DNA of 64,000 bases from Gambelia wislizenii (lineage: Eukaryota; Chordata; Lepidosauria; Squamata; Crotaphytidae), in the NCBI GenBank assembly GCA_030847615.1, contig JAUMIR010000003.1:73480001-73544000 (forward strand), in the 5' to 3' direction. This document shows positions 12,201 to 22,479 of the stretch, piece by piece (within the stretch, counting starts at the first letter, position 1; every line of letters begins with the position of its first letter). The notes under the pieces are model-generated. The model was not told the origin of the DNA. It did no database searches and was given only the letters and a program-made list of their open reading frames with translations. Position numbers and translations under genes: made by a program.

Positions 12201-15200
12201 CTGCCTATCATTTTCTTATAAGCCATTTCTGCTTGAGCATAAGTAGGATACAAAAAATAAAGAATCTGAACAGAGATCTACGTTACAATGGTTTAAAGAA
12301 AGCTACTAGTCCCAGAAAAGTATGATTATTTTTCTCCTAGAGAGAACAAGATGCTTTTTTATTCCAGCATTAGTATGCTAGATTCTGACAGATATATAAG
12401 CTACAAAAGACAGAAAACCCAACTTGCATTTTTATAGATGTTGTTACCTCATAAACCAAAGTGCTTTAGAACTAGCCTATATGCATTTTATTTACATTTT
12501 CAGACCAGACTCAGGACTTAAGTATGTTAGTTAGAATTACTTATACAGTAGGATCCCCTTATCCACTGATTTATTATCCACTGATTCAATTATCCACGGG
12601 GCACAAAACAACACACCTACCATAGAGTCTTCCTAGAAAATGTGTCCTCTCTAGTCATTTTCTAGGTCCTCCAAGGCAACTCTATGGTATTTTAAATTGG
12701 AAGTCCCATTATTTTCAGTGGCGTTCGCTATTATCCATCGTTTTCGGTATCCACCCCCCCCCCGAATAAATCCCTAGCGGATACAGGGGTCCTACTGTAA
12801 TTGATTAGTGTTTATTTGGAAATGCCTGCAGGGAAGCTGTTTATATGTGAACAGATATTAAACAGCACAGGCTACAGTTTTACAACCCTTTCCTATAGCT
12901 AATAAAGCAAGCAAACTGGAAACATTATAGCTAAAAAATAGGCACTTTCGCTAAATGTAATGTGAAACATACATATTTCTGTATGAAAGACAGTGTATTT
13001 CTCTGTCTTTGCTATTTTTCCACCACTTAATGGTATTTTATTGCTGGGAACATGTGTTTCACCCTTCCACTACAGCATCTGTGTATTTATTATTGTTGTG
13101 CTTACCCTGTGAAATGTGGATAGCATCTGCAATATAGGGCTGTTAATAACAGGAAGTCTTGGAGGTTTCTCATTCATAGGGTCACCATAGATCAAAGCTG
13201 ACCTGATGACAATTAACAACAACAAACTTCTCCCTGCCCAAGCTTACACCACTTTATTATCTTTCTGGGTCTAGCACTAGGTGGCGAAGTCCAACAGGGC
13301 TACATATTTACAGTACAAAGTATGAATATGATTTGTTTGTTGTTAGTAACCAGAGCTTGGAGACATTTGGACTACAATTCTAAGAGTACTCCAGCCAACA
13401 TGCAATCAAAAAAAGTAATGTTTCCAACTCAGCTAGTAAACAATTATGTCATTAGTATCCAATCAAAGCTGCAAATGGCACAGCAACATAGAACTTTCTG
13501 CTGAGCAGCAAAAGAGAACACCTTAAGATATATACCCCTTACACACCCTATTGTAAGGAAGCTCACAACTATGAAAAGGGGGACCACAACTCAGTGGTAA
13601 AGCACATGCTTGACTCCTGGCACACAGAGGGGAACCTTATGCCCTGGGTCTGAATCCTGCCTTCACTGGCACTAGTTGTTCCCTCTGGGATTTCCCAAAT
13701 GACCATGCCCCTTCCCTGTATTACCATTGTTTGCTAGTCTCCCAGTTTTTAGGGTTTTTTCCCATTCTAAAAAGTTGAAAGGCCTCTTTTAAGGCTTTGT
13801 TACTGGTAGTGAATACTTCAGGCCAAAATGCTGGCATTTTGGTCCTTTTTTGCTTTTAGCAAAAAAAAAAATTGCATTCCCTGAGGACTTATCTAAAATA
13901 GAATTGGAAAGAAAGTTTCCACCCTTGATATAGAAAGTCCAGTCCCACGTTGAGTCCCTGCTATCTCCAGTTAATAGATCATGTAACAGGGGAGGAGAGA
14001 GACCTCAGAGAGCCACCTTCAATCAAAATAGACAATAGTAGGTTAAATGGGCAAAATAATAAAATCTGGTATAAGGCAGCAGCCTGTTTCTACTGTATGT
14101 GGAAAACATTGGATGTTTTTGCTCGAAACAGCAAGGAATTGCTGCTGATAGTTTTGTATTTATATCTGTTGTACTATTTTTTTTTATTCATTTATGTCCC
14201 ACCATTCTCCCTGATAATGGAACTCAAGGCAGCTAACAACATATTTATAACAATACAAGTTAAAAACCATACAAAAATCAAAATAAAAGTATAAATATAA
14301 GATTTAAAAACAATGTATAAATTAAAACATTAAACATTAAAAATACTAAAATGCATTAAAAACTATATACACACTCTTTAAAAACCTTAAAAAACAGCAC
14401 TGCACAGCATTAAAAGCCCAACCCTTGTCAGTTCGTAAAAGCCTGGCAGCACAGAAATATTTTGACCTGCCACTAAAAGGACAGCAAGGATGGGGCCATC
14501 CTGGCCTCTCTAGGGAGGGATTTCAAAAGTCTAGGAGCAGCCACCAAGAAAGCCCTCTCCCTTGTTCCCACCAAATGAGCCTGAGAAGGTAGTGGGGTAG
14601 AGAGAAGGGCCTCTCCAGACAATCTGAGTACTCTAATGGACTCATATAGGGAAATATGGGCCTTCAAATAACCTGCACCCAAGCCGTATAGAGCTTTATA
14701 GCACTTTGATTTATGCCTGGAAATGGACCAGCAGCAGATGGAGCTGTTGCAGCAAGGGAGTTGCGTGCTCCCTGTAGTTAATAATCCCCCAGTTAATAAT
14801 CTGGCTGCAATTCTTTGGGCCAGCTCGGGTTTCTGAGTGTCTAGTTTACACGCGGTGGCTCTTGCCTCTCAAAGAATCATGTCCACATCCTCAGGCTGTA
14901 CAAATTGAAAAGTATCCATCAACACTGGATAAGCAGGGGCCAATGTTACATCCACCAGAACTGGATCAACTCTGGCATCTAAGTCAGAGTGAATTAAGCA
15001 ATTTTTTTCCCTGCAGAATGGTGGATAAATTATTCTCAGTGGGCTATTGAGTGGCTTACATTCACCTTCAGGCCAGGTTGTAACAGGTCTACTCAAAACA
15101 ACTGTGCTAAATACAACCAATACTTAAAAAACAAAAACTGAGCAATTGCATGATAGATGTTACACATTAACATTTGGAGCAATAAAACTAGATTTTGAGA

Positions 15201-17393
15201 TTTTAAAATGAAAGCCAACATGCCATCATTTTGAAGATCTATGCATGTTTTGTTTATCCCTGAATATTTTCTGTGAGCTCCTGGCATGATCAGAGACTTT
15301 TTATACTAGCTCCCTAGGTCAAGGTATTTTAACCCAGTATAAAACTGGAAAGAATAGGAACAAAATCTGGGACTTTTCAATCAGCCTGAATATGCCCTTG
15401 TGAAAGAGAGACAAAAGCAGAGGGAGGGACCTGAGAGAGTCTGATTGTTAGGTTGTATGTACGAGATACGGTATATTAGGTATATATGGGGGGGCGGGTA
15501 AGATTGCATCCCTCTAGCTCTTACTCTTGCTCTTAGGTGTGGCAGGAATGATTCCATGGTCTGTAACCTACAGCTGATTCAGAGGTTTATCTATGGGTGG
15601 TGGTGGCAAAATTAGGTCATTGCCCCCCAATAAAAATTCTGCTACCTGATGAAATTTTCCTTCAGAAATTTTCCAAATATCTAGCATTGCAGTAACTTTA
15701 AAATGTATTTGAGCATTTAGAAATAGAATTTAGGCAGCCAAAGAAAAGGGCCAAGCAAAGGTACCAAGGAAATGTGAACATAACAAATGGTTGCATCACT
15801 TTCTTCATTGCTAGAAATTTGGGGACTGATGGAAAATTTCATTGGCAGGCAGAATTCTTATTTCGATGGACAGTGTCCTCATTTTGCCCCCTCCCTCACA
15901 GCAACACATATCAACCAACTTGAAATATTTGCAAACATCTCTCCCTCTCCCCCAGGATTAGTGAAAACTGATGCAGAGAGAGCCACGGCCTCTCTTTTGT
16001 TTATACCTTCCCAAACACAAGTTCACATCTCTTGCTCTTTAGGCATTTTCTGCTTTCTACTATGTAATGAACTTTCTGAACGTGACACGAGAACCGATGG
16101 ATAAAGTGGTAGAGACACTGAAGACCTTCTGCTCCGAATCTTGGGTTAAGGTACAACATTTTTTCAGACCTGAGGGACTATGTATCCTGACTCCTACTTT
16201 GGAAGTCTTTAGAGTGTGTGGCTTCTATTTGGTACTAATGTTGTGTTATTGGGGTGAATTATTGGATGTTCGAAATCCAAAATCAAGTAGGCCATGGGGG
16301 GAAAGTCCCACTGGTTCTAACACAAGGCCTGCTGTGCATATATAACATCTTCATATGGAAGCACACAGATGGATTATGCTCACTCCCGAGGTTAGTTGGG
16401 AGGATGGAGTGCCTCACTGCCAGGGGAAGACAGATTCATTTAGAGAAATAAACATTATTCATTATCATCTTTCTAGGTAAAAGCTGACTTTCCTAAGATA
16501 AAAGAGAAGTACTTGAGTGAGTACTGCTTCGCGGGAACTTACATAATCTCACTGCTTGGCCAGAGATATAACTTCACTAAGGAGAAATGGACGGACATTC
16601 GTTTCTTGGGGAAGGTATCATGACGTGCATAATCTGGAATTGGGGAATGGTTCTGGGATGTGGCAGGAAGTTTCTGTCCTGTCTTTCTAATGTGTGCACA
16701 CCACTTTATATGACTCACAATAATTTAAAATCACAGTAAAATGAAACTATACATTCAATTACAAATACAATTAAAATGCTGAGGTGGAGACCCTAGATAG
16801 CGGAATGTTTAAACCAAACAAACAACAGGCAAAAGTCTAAGGGAATAGAAATAGTTTCAACAACCAGAAAAAGACATTCAGTCTTTCTCTTCAGCACTTT
16901 ACAGGGCAAGATGTCTCGATACTATTGAGGCAGCACTGAGAAGGCATTGTTTCTGTTCACTATCAACTGTGCCTCCTTCATAGGTGGGTTATAGAGAAAG
17001 GCATTTCCTTCTGCTCCTAAGATACATGGGGGGAGGCAGTGTGTCAGGTACTCTGAACCAAAGCTGTTTAGAGCTTTAAAAGTCATCATCAAACACAGTT
17101 ACACAGTTTTCTCACTTCCTTTAGAAGTATTTCACATCCTTCCTGTTGTGATTAACTGTTCTCCCCTCCTTCCCCATTCATTTCAGATTGGTGACAGTGA
17201 TGCTGGATGGACTCTGGGCTACATGCTGAACCTGACAAATATGATCCCTGCAGAGCAGCCCTATATACGTCCACTGTCCCATGCTAGCTATATTAGTCTC
17301 ATGGCCATCTGCTCCATTATGGTAGTGTCTCTGCTCTTCATAGGATACATGATTTATCGCAAACCGCAGTGCTTGAAAAAAGAAATAATTTAG
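8172..17393 (+). CDS. ENTPD1: ENTPD1 (CD39, ecto-NTPDase 1), last five coding exons
   Basis: Ecto-NTPDase 1 hydrolyses extracellular ATP and ADP to AMP at the cell surface. Exons read at 8172-8370, 9657-9917, 16043-16150, 16477-16614 and 17187-17393 join in one frame, encode about 303 residues and end in TAG, with AG acceptors and GT donors throughout. The peptide opens with apyrase conserved region 4 ([14 protein letters not shown]), continues with the cysteine-rich region ([24 protein letters not shown]), [15 protein letters not shown] and the last conserved block ([21 protein letters not shown]), and ends with one transmembrane helix and a short cytoplasmic tail. Sequons include NYS, NIS, NGT, NVT, NFT and NLT. 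The [21 protein letters not shown] block fits ENTPD1 better than ENTPD2, 3 or 8. The family length is near 510 residues, so roughly the first 205, including the N-terminal membrane helix and conserved regions 1-3, lie left of the window. Confidence 0.93.
9106..9190. repeat. Short inverted repeat
   Basis: ttttcctctgcaatccctct at the left is mirrored by agaagggctgcagaggaaaa at the right, with tcaaaatggt / gccattttga inside. It looks like the core of a small MITE, and a (TG)n run follows directly. Confidence 0.6.
9210..9251 (+). repeat. (TG)n microsatellite
   Basis: About 20 uninterrupted TG units in the intron between ENTPD1 exons A and B. Alternating purine-pyrimidine sequence of this kind is usually length-polymorphic. 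Confidence 0.95.
9420..9466 (+). repeat. L2-type LINE 3' tail fragment
   Basis: It reads cattgagtcccactcttgg ... ggggcaggatataaataaa, the 3' terminus of squamate L2-like LINEs, with no upstream coding part. Confidence 0.6.
9657..9917 (+). CDS. ENTPD1: ENTPD1 coding exon B
   Basis: 261 bp, phase 0 at both ends, flanked by atgcag and gtaagt. It encodes [34 protein letters not shown] and [21 protein letters not shown], the disulfide-rich part of the extracellular domain, with candidate N-glycosylation sites NIS, NSS and NGT. Confidence 0.93.
10118..10462. mobile_element. PIF/Harbinger-like MITE with TAA target duplication
   Basis: 345 bp with inverted ends ggactttttcaaacgggg / ccccgatttgaaaaagtcc, flanked by TAA at 10115-10117 and 10463-10465. 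A 3-bp TWA duplication is the hallmark of PIF/Harbinger transposition. The interior is GC-rich and has a further hairpin around aaacatgcc ... ggcatgttt. It lies in the ENTPD1 intron between exons B and C. Confidence 0.82.
10872..10903 (+). repeat. (TA)n microsatellite
   Basis: About 14 TA units, followed by a short CA-rich run. Confidence 0.9.
11045..11595 (+). mobile_element. Penelope-like element, 5'-truncated 3' end
   Basis: The first part encodes [35 protein letters not shown]..., the same protein end as the larger copy at 24195-24975, but without its GIY-YIG core. After the stop codon come the shared 3' blocks: tctctgaagatgccagtcac, a GAAA-like box, and ccagaacacagcctcacagc. The copy is clearly truncated and non-coding. 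Confidence 0.85.
11998..12205 (-). repeat. CORE-SINE (MIR type)
   Basis: In + orientation it reads gtgccttaaagtcacttctg ... gttttcttggcaagatttgttcagagg ... acttgccaaaggtcaccca. This is the reverse complement of a SINE with the MIR-type core gtgaccttgggcaagt and a tail gacttgaaggcac. The tRNA-like head at the right end is decayed. Confidence 0.85.
12546..12797. mobile_element. Tigger/pogo-like MITE with TA duplication
   Basis: 252 bp with inverted ends caGTAGGATCCCC / GGGGTCCTACtg, flanked by TA on both sides (12544-12545 and 12798-12799). The interior has tatccactgatt ... tatccacgg, the motif of the Tigger-like family seen at 6825, 39955, 44807 and 62278. Confidence 0.82.
12800..13167. other. 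No recognised feature
   Basis: AT-rich intronic sequence of ENTPD1 without assigned repeats. Confidence 0.5.
13168..13232 (+). repeat. CORE-SINE 3' tail fragment
   Basis: tcatagggtcaccatagatc ... ctgatgacaattaacaacaacaaac is the 3' end of the CORE-SINE that is found nearly full length at 49250 and 61301, here in + orientation. Confidence 0.6.
13582..13690 (+). repeat. tRNA-derived SINE head
   Basis: accacaactcagtggtaaagc resembles a pol III A box (TRGYNNARNGG) and ggtctgaatcct a B box (GGTTCGAATCC), about 60 bp apart. No cloverleaf with proper acceptor stem was found, so this is a SINE remnant rather than a tRNA gene. Confidence 0.55.
14165..14850 (-). repeat. L2-type LINE, 3' end, antisense
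   Basis: The left side has the antisense 3' tail (ttttattcatttatgtccc...). Further right, the - strand encodes [13 protein letters not shown], comparable with the C-terminal motif AFSxxAPRLWNxLP seen in the copies at 29880 and 54285. Several stops show decay. Confidence 0.7.
15050..16042. other. Intron sequence without assigned features
   Basis: No coding exon between ENTPD1 exons B and C here. The run gggggggcggg near 15488 and short AT-rich stretches are all that stands out. Confidence 0.5.
16043..16150 (+). CDS. ENTPD1: ENTPD1 coding exon C
   Basis: 108 bp, phase 0, acceptor ctctttag and donor gtacaa. It encodes [18 protein letters not shown] ... [11 protein letters not shown], matching the AFSAFYFVMKFLNLT region of CD39. 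The intron before it (9918-16042) holds a Harbinger-like MITE, a Penelope end, SINEs and an L2 end. Confidence 0.93.
16477..16614 (+). CDS. ENTPD1: ENTPD1 coding exon D
   Basis: 138 bp, phase 0, acceptor ttctag and donor gtatca. It encodes [29 protein letters not shown] and IRFLGK. The family-typical YLSEYCF(S/A)GTYI is intact. Confidence 0.93.
16700..17110 (-). repeat. L2-type LINE fragment, antisense
   Basis: Blocks such as cagcactgagaaggcattgtt and aaagctgtttagagctttaaaagtcat match the conserved part of the antisense L2-type elements at 14165 and 60795. It lies in the last ENTPD1 intron. Confidence 0.6.
17187..17393 (+). CDS. ENTPD1: ENTPD1 terminal coding exon
   Basis: 207 bp including TAG, acceptor tttcag. 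It encodes the last apyrase block ([19 protein letters not shown]), then [13 protein letters not shown], a hydrophobic helix of about 24 residues ending FIGYMIY, and the tail [11 protein letters not shown]. This gives the C-terminal membrane anchor typical of NTPDases 1, 2, 3 and 8. Confidence 0.94.
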   Translation: MGDSDAGWTLGYMLNLTNMIPAEQPYIRPLSHASYISLMAICSIMVVSLLFIGYMIYRKPQCLKKEII

Positions 17394-18270
17394 AGTGGGG
17401 CTTGCATAGCCTGCAGCAAAATTTCAGTGAGGTCCAGAGCTTATCATTCATCTTCTGAAATAACTGACTTTATATGAGAACTTTCTTGGCCACTTCCACT
17501 GGGACTGCCAAGAGAACAGCATGCTGCTGTCCTTCTTTCATATCCCCTATTTTGGAGACTCACCCCAAGTGGGGGCTTGATGATGGAGGCCTTGCACGCT
17601 GTATTAAAACACCAGCTTCTCTCAGGTCCGTCCTTTCATTATTGCCTTGGTTCCAAAAATGCAACGTAAAGGGCATGTGCTCAGAAATGACTGATGAAAC
17701 AATGGAGAGATAGACTGCCTGGCAGGTTCAGGTGATCTCAGGGCTGTACATCTTCTTTCACTCCTCTGGAAAGGTCAATGGCCATTCAGAAATGCTGCCT
17801 ATGGATCCCCCCCCCATTTGTGGTGATTTAGATCAGTCATCATCCACTCATGTTATTTTATGTGGAACATCTGCTGTGGGAAGACTTTTGGAGACATTTT
17901 ATCATAGACAGTTCACATGGCCATTGATTAGCCAGGAAAAGGGGAAGGAACTTAAATGTACAAGACTTTTGTTGCATCTTTCACAAGACTTTTGTTGAGA
18001 GAGTTTCAAACTGCCACTTGCCTGGGAAAAGGACCACTGAGCCCCCTTTGAAGCACCATTCCTGCTACCTGGGCAATGAGCCTTATAGTGATGAACTGTG
18101 TGTGAAATGTTTCAATTAGCCAATGTGATCCTCAGCCAGCCACTTTCTATGGACTGTGTAGACTCCGGAACTCGAATAGTTCAGCCTCCCAAACCAGCCT
18201 ATAGTAACAATATTTCCACGAGCACTATGATCGGTCAGAAATTGTTGTGGGGTGATGCTGTTGGGGGGAA
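17394..18270 (+). other. Probable ENTPD1 3' untranslated region
   Basis: Unique, non-repetitive sequence follows the stop codon. Two candidate poly(A) signals are visible: ATTAAA at 17603-17608 and AATAAA at 18274-18279, the second at the edge of a CR1 tail. Which one is used cannot be decided from sequence alone. Confidence 0.45.
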
Positions 18271-18326
18271 GGGAATAAACTCATTTCAACTTGTGGTCTC
18301 TTCCAACTCTACACTTCTATGATTCT
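18270..18326 (+). repeat. CR1 LINE 3' tail
   Basis: tggtctcttccaactctacacttctatgattc is the CR1 3' terminus, which ends in repeats of attctatg. A large MITE begins directly after it. Confidence 0.75.
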
Positions 18327-18328
18327 CT

Positions 18329-19280
18329 GGGCTTGGTTACATGGTGAAAAAAAACCATGAAGAATTCTCCAAGATTCCTAATTGTTTACATGCATTGCGC
18401 CACAAAGTCGCCTCTTTCAGAAGGAAGGGGGCACAAATCCCATTAGTAATGCAAGAAAGGATTTTGGGACTTTTCCTGACTTTTTTGAAAAGTAGCACAT
18501 TTTCGATACTCTGAACAATCATTACATTACATGCTGTGTTAATTACCAGCAATCTTTCGATACATTCACAGAAGAACTTTGTCATGATTGGTTGAACTCA
18601 CCAGGGAGGGGTGTGGACAAGGAGGGGATGGAGGAAAGATCCATGTTGTTTCCAGCCACGAAAAAGACTGTGAGTGCTAGCCTTGTGTGTGTGTCTTTCC
18701 TTCTCTCCCTCCCACCTTGCTACTTTCAGTCTCTCTGTGTGTGAATTATCGTTGTCTCCCCTCCTGAGATTGTGTCCCTTCCCTTCTCCGTCTTGTGCTT
18801 AGCCACGAAAAAGTGCTACCCTTGTGTGTGTGTGTGTTTCCTTCTCTCCCTCCCACCTTGCTACTTTCAGTGTGTGAATGATCGTTGTCTGCCCTCCTGA
18901 GATCGCGTCCCTTCCCTTCTCCCTGTCTTGTGCTTAGCCACGAAAAAGACTGTGAGTGCTAGCCTTGTGTGTGTGTGTGTGTGTGTTTCCTTCTCTCCCT
19001 CCCTCCATTCTGTCTTGTGCCCAGCTGCTGCGATCTGAACAATTAAGCAAGCCTTTTCCAGTCTCTCTTGTGTGTGTGTGAATGTTCGTCTCAGGCATTC
19101 CTGTGGTAATCAGAGGATGTGCTTGGGAGGCCACACCCCCGTCTCAGTCTGTGTGTGAATATCAAAGCGGAAAACAGCTGAAAAATAAACAGCAATATAT
19201 CATCTGAACAATGCAGTACAGCTGCGAAACAGCGATAAAGTGCAAATTACCGCAATAAAAACTGTTGTGTAACTGAAGCC
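18329..19280. mobile_element. Large non-autonomous DNA transposon, GGGCYYRGTTACA ends
   Basis: About 950 bp. The left end gggcttggttacatggtg and the right end, read inverted (ggcttcagttacacaacag), are similar. The copy at 56354-57273 shares the ends plus the interior blocks ctcctaattgtt, cattgcgccaca, ttgaaaagtagca and accagcaatctttc. The motif tatgattc occurs on both sides (18318-18325 and 19281-19288) and may be an 8-bp target duplication, but three bases separate the left one from GGGC and the CR1 tail itself contains this motif. Confidence 0.75.
18656..19010. repeat. Tandem repeat of about 140 bp inside the MITE
   Basis: Three unit starts (ccacgaaaaag at 18656, 18803 and 18938) lie 147 and 135 bp apart. 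Each unit has a TG run, a pyrimidine-rich stretch (ttccttctctccctccc) and a cccttcccttctcc block; the third unit is partial. The related element at 56354 lacks this exact array. Confidence 0.85.
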
Positions 19281-21850
19281 TATGATTCATTTACATACTT
19301 GCAGTGGAGGAGGTCTCCACAACAAAGGGCCATTTACCCAGATTCCTAGAAAGAGATCCCACTGTGTGACTGAAAGTCTCACAGAGGTTGATTGATTTGC
19401 ATTTTGATTTAATAAAAATAAGGGGATCATATTGCTAAGGACTTCCTGACCTGCTTCTGACAAATATGCATTAAAAATAACCCACTAGATCCTAGAGATC
19501 TACCTAATGGAGCCAAGTATTTGATTAATGTCTCCAAAGGACAGACATATATTTAAGGAAAGATAAATAGGTCCTCTGAGCATACGTTCATCCTAGGAAT
19601 TTGTTTTCATTAGCAAGGCTGATCCCTCAGTATTTCACACAGAAAAATCATTCCAATTTTCCACAGAAAAATCATTCCAGATGTCTTCATTTTAGTACCT
19701 GGAAGGACAGGCAAATATTTGGTTGTTGCTATTGTTAAGCAGGTGGAAGTCAAACCCTTTGCTGGTCTATTACCCGCTAACTGGAGATCTACCAGGACAA
19801 CATGATCTCCCTTTTGACCACTACTGGTTTAGCTTGCCACTGACTAGCAAATATAACAACAGTCGTCCACCTCTAGTAACAGTGTCGACCCTAATGTTAA
19901 TCTAGCCAAATAAGAAAAATTTATGGGGGCAGGGGAGGTAGTTTGATGGTTCCCATGTAAATTCTTTGGCTCTCAACCACCTGTACCACACTGAGAAGGT
20001 ACATGCTTTATTTTCAGATGGTTCCTCCAGTCTTTGATTTGATTCCTATGCATGAGGTCTGGATTGGAGTTGGATCAATGCAGGATAAGAGGAGTACTGA
20101 TGAGGGAGAATTCTGTTCAGTTTGCATTTTTGATAAATTCACACTTCCTGAATTTTGTCTTTCAATATTCACATTTCTCAAAATTTTGTGGTGTAGTTCT
20201 CCTACAAAATAAACAAATAAATAAAATGCATATTAGGGAAAAGTACATTCATGAAAAATGCACACATCAAAATCATATTAACACTGCTTTCAAGAATTAA
20301 TCTATTAGGGGAAAGGCACAAAATCAATATGAACTTTTGTGTGGACTTTAAAAAAATGGTTTTTTTTTTGTTTTTTTTTTGTTGTTTTTTGTTTTGCAAA
20401 GTGGTGCCAAAAGAGAATGGGACAAACATAGGATGTCTTGCCCGTGGGGCGGGGCAGTTGGGGGATTCTGGATTGTGTCATCTAAAAAGAAACTTCTCTA
20501 AGATCTAATCCAGAGGCTGGTCTAGGTTAACCAGCACATGCCTAACAATTCAGGCCTGGAACTGAAATGTCTTGGAGATTATACTAGCTAGTCTCAGCTT
20601 ACTTGAAGGATCGATCCACAGTTCACATGAAGTGCCCATGACATGTATATGATTTGATGGTTTGTACAACAATACTGTTCCCCTCCTCAGGGGGATATTA
20701 TACCAAAGTAGGATAGTTGCAGCAAGTGGTATAATAGTTCACTGGCTGACATGAGTATGTAAAAAATGAAAACAGAATATAGCACAAAATCAGAATGATG
20801 AGAAATGAAACCCCCAACAGCATGCTGAATTAGCTACAATATGAGCAAACAGCGTACGCCCACTCAAGTTTCCCAGAAACTGGTATTCATAGGCATACTT
20901 TCTTTGACAGTGCAGATAACATACTGTATAGCCATCATGACTAGACTCTGTTGATAGCCTTATCCTCCCTGAATTTGGCAATTCCCAGACTCTTCTCTCT
21001 TCCCCTTTTCCAAGCTGTTTCTCTTATCAAAGCAAAACTTCATTGTCTTTTCTGGGATGAATTGTTCATCCAGGTATAGATAATACCCTTATGACTAAGT
21101 AGGGTTTTGAACCACTGAGACATTTGATTACATTTACATTTCAAATAAACAATGGATTCAAGATGTGTCAAATGCTACAGATTTCCCAAACAAAAAGAAA
21201 TGAAAGGATCATGAAAACCTTGTGGAAGTCATTGTGTGTGACAATGGCACATTGCAACATGTTGGCTAAGGTTTTCTACATTTGAGTACATCTGCAATTT
21301 CAAGGAAATAAACGCATATGCCATTGTCAAGTATTAAGTTTGCCAACTAATTTTCAGATATTTTTCTATATACAACTGCTTTCCATGAGGTATACATATG
21401 TACATTCTCTTACAGTACTGTTCTACTGTTCTGACCATTGTGCGATGGCCATATTCATTTCATGTCTGCATAAGTGGACTTCTATAAGAGTAACCATTTC
21501 ATATCGATCTAAATCTTATTGTTAGTTCTGACTAAAGCAGAGCTACTGATTCATTTAGAATCACGGTTGTGTTGAATCACTCTTCAGCAATGGACTGAAT
21601 GGGTCTACTCTAAGTGGGAACTATCCATGAGATCATAGTTATGCAAATGTTTATTTTACACTTCTCAGCAATAGTGGAGGAGCACTGTCAGAAGTCAAAA
21701 TCCCTTAACACCTACATGTTTCTTTCTCAGCCATTTTTCATTTCATTTTCAACTCGTCGTCAGGATTCCTGCATACCAGTGTGTTGTTAATGCGCTTAAA
21801 GTTAACACCAGCCTCAATAGTTGAATAGGGCAACCTGTCATATGTGTTTG
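19281..21850. other. Intergenic sequence, nothing assigned
   Basis: No conserved coding stretch. A T-rich run near 20360-20392 and AT-rich DNA at 20200-20330 are the only notable features. Confidence 0.5.
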
Positions 21851-22475
21851 GGGGACTGTCTACGCTATTAAAAACCCCAAATCCCCCTCCAAATTCCCCC
21901 CAAAACTGTAGAGATCAGGCCACATGATGTACATCATTTCCCCCAAATCGGGGGTGATCAGGCACATGATACATGGGCCAGATTTGGGGGTATTTTACCT
22001 TGATACAGAGTTTTTAGGATTTGGGATTTTCTCCAGATTTTCATCCACTGCCATAGTACCATTTTAGAGCTCAGGAGGCAAGTTCCTGGCCAAAGGGAGA
22101 GGTTTTCTACCTTTCCCTGGTTTGGTAGCACTGCTGCCACCCACTCTCCACTCGCCCATCATTTGCTTCAAGCAACTTTTCTTGCTATGGGAGAGCAAGG
22201 GAGCAGGCAGAGGCAGTGCTGCTGAGCAAGGGGAAGGGAGAAAACTAATCCTTTTGACCCGGAACCTGCCTCCTAAACTTTAAAATGGTGGCGGTGGTGG
22301 TGGTGGTGGCGATGGTAGCAATGGTGCCCGAAACTCTGCAGAGACAGTCAGGTAGTGAAGACAAGTATCCAGTGTCCCTGCAGAGAATAAATTCTGCATA
22401 GGATTTCAGGGCAAATGCAAGGGCATGAGGGACAAGACTCCATTCGGACTTTTTGCCCATGTGTAGACAAGCCCC
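21851..22475. mobile_element. Non-autonomous DNA transposon, GGGGCTTGTCTAC-type ends
   Basis: The left end ggggactgtctacgc pairs with a right end tgtgtagacaagcccc (inverted: ggggcttgtctacaca). The same type of ends occurs at 57716-58365. The interior has tandem C-rich blocks and a (GGT)n run. No target duplication is clear. Confidence 0.55.
22281..22321 (+). repeat. (GGTGGC/GGT)n repeat
   Basis: A run of GGT and GGC triplets, ggtggcggtggtggtggtgg and onward, inside the preceding element. Confidence 0.8.
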
Positions 22476-22479
22476 TGGA

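Noticed and set aside
13582..13690. tRNA gene
   Set aside because: A and B boxes are recognisable but no cloverleaf with acceptor stem forms. It is a SINE head. The same holds for the heads at 48547, 49490 and 61522.
18318..19288. tatgattc on both sides of the 18329 element as a certain 8-bp target duplication
   Set aside because: The left copy is three bases away from the element end and is part of a CR1 tail that repeats this motif, so I report it only as possible.
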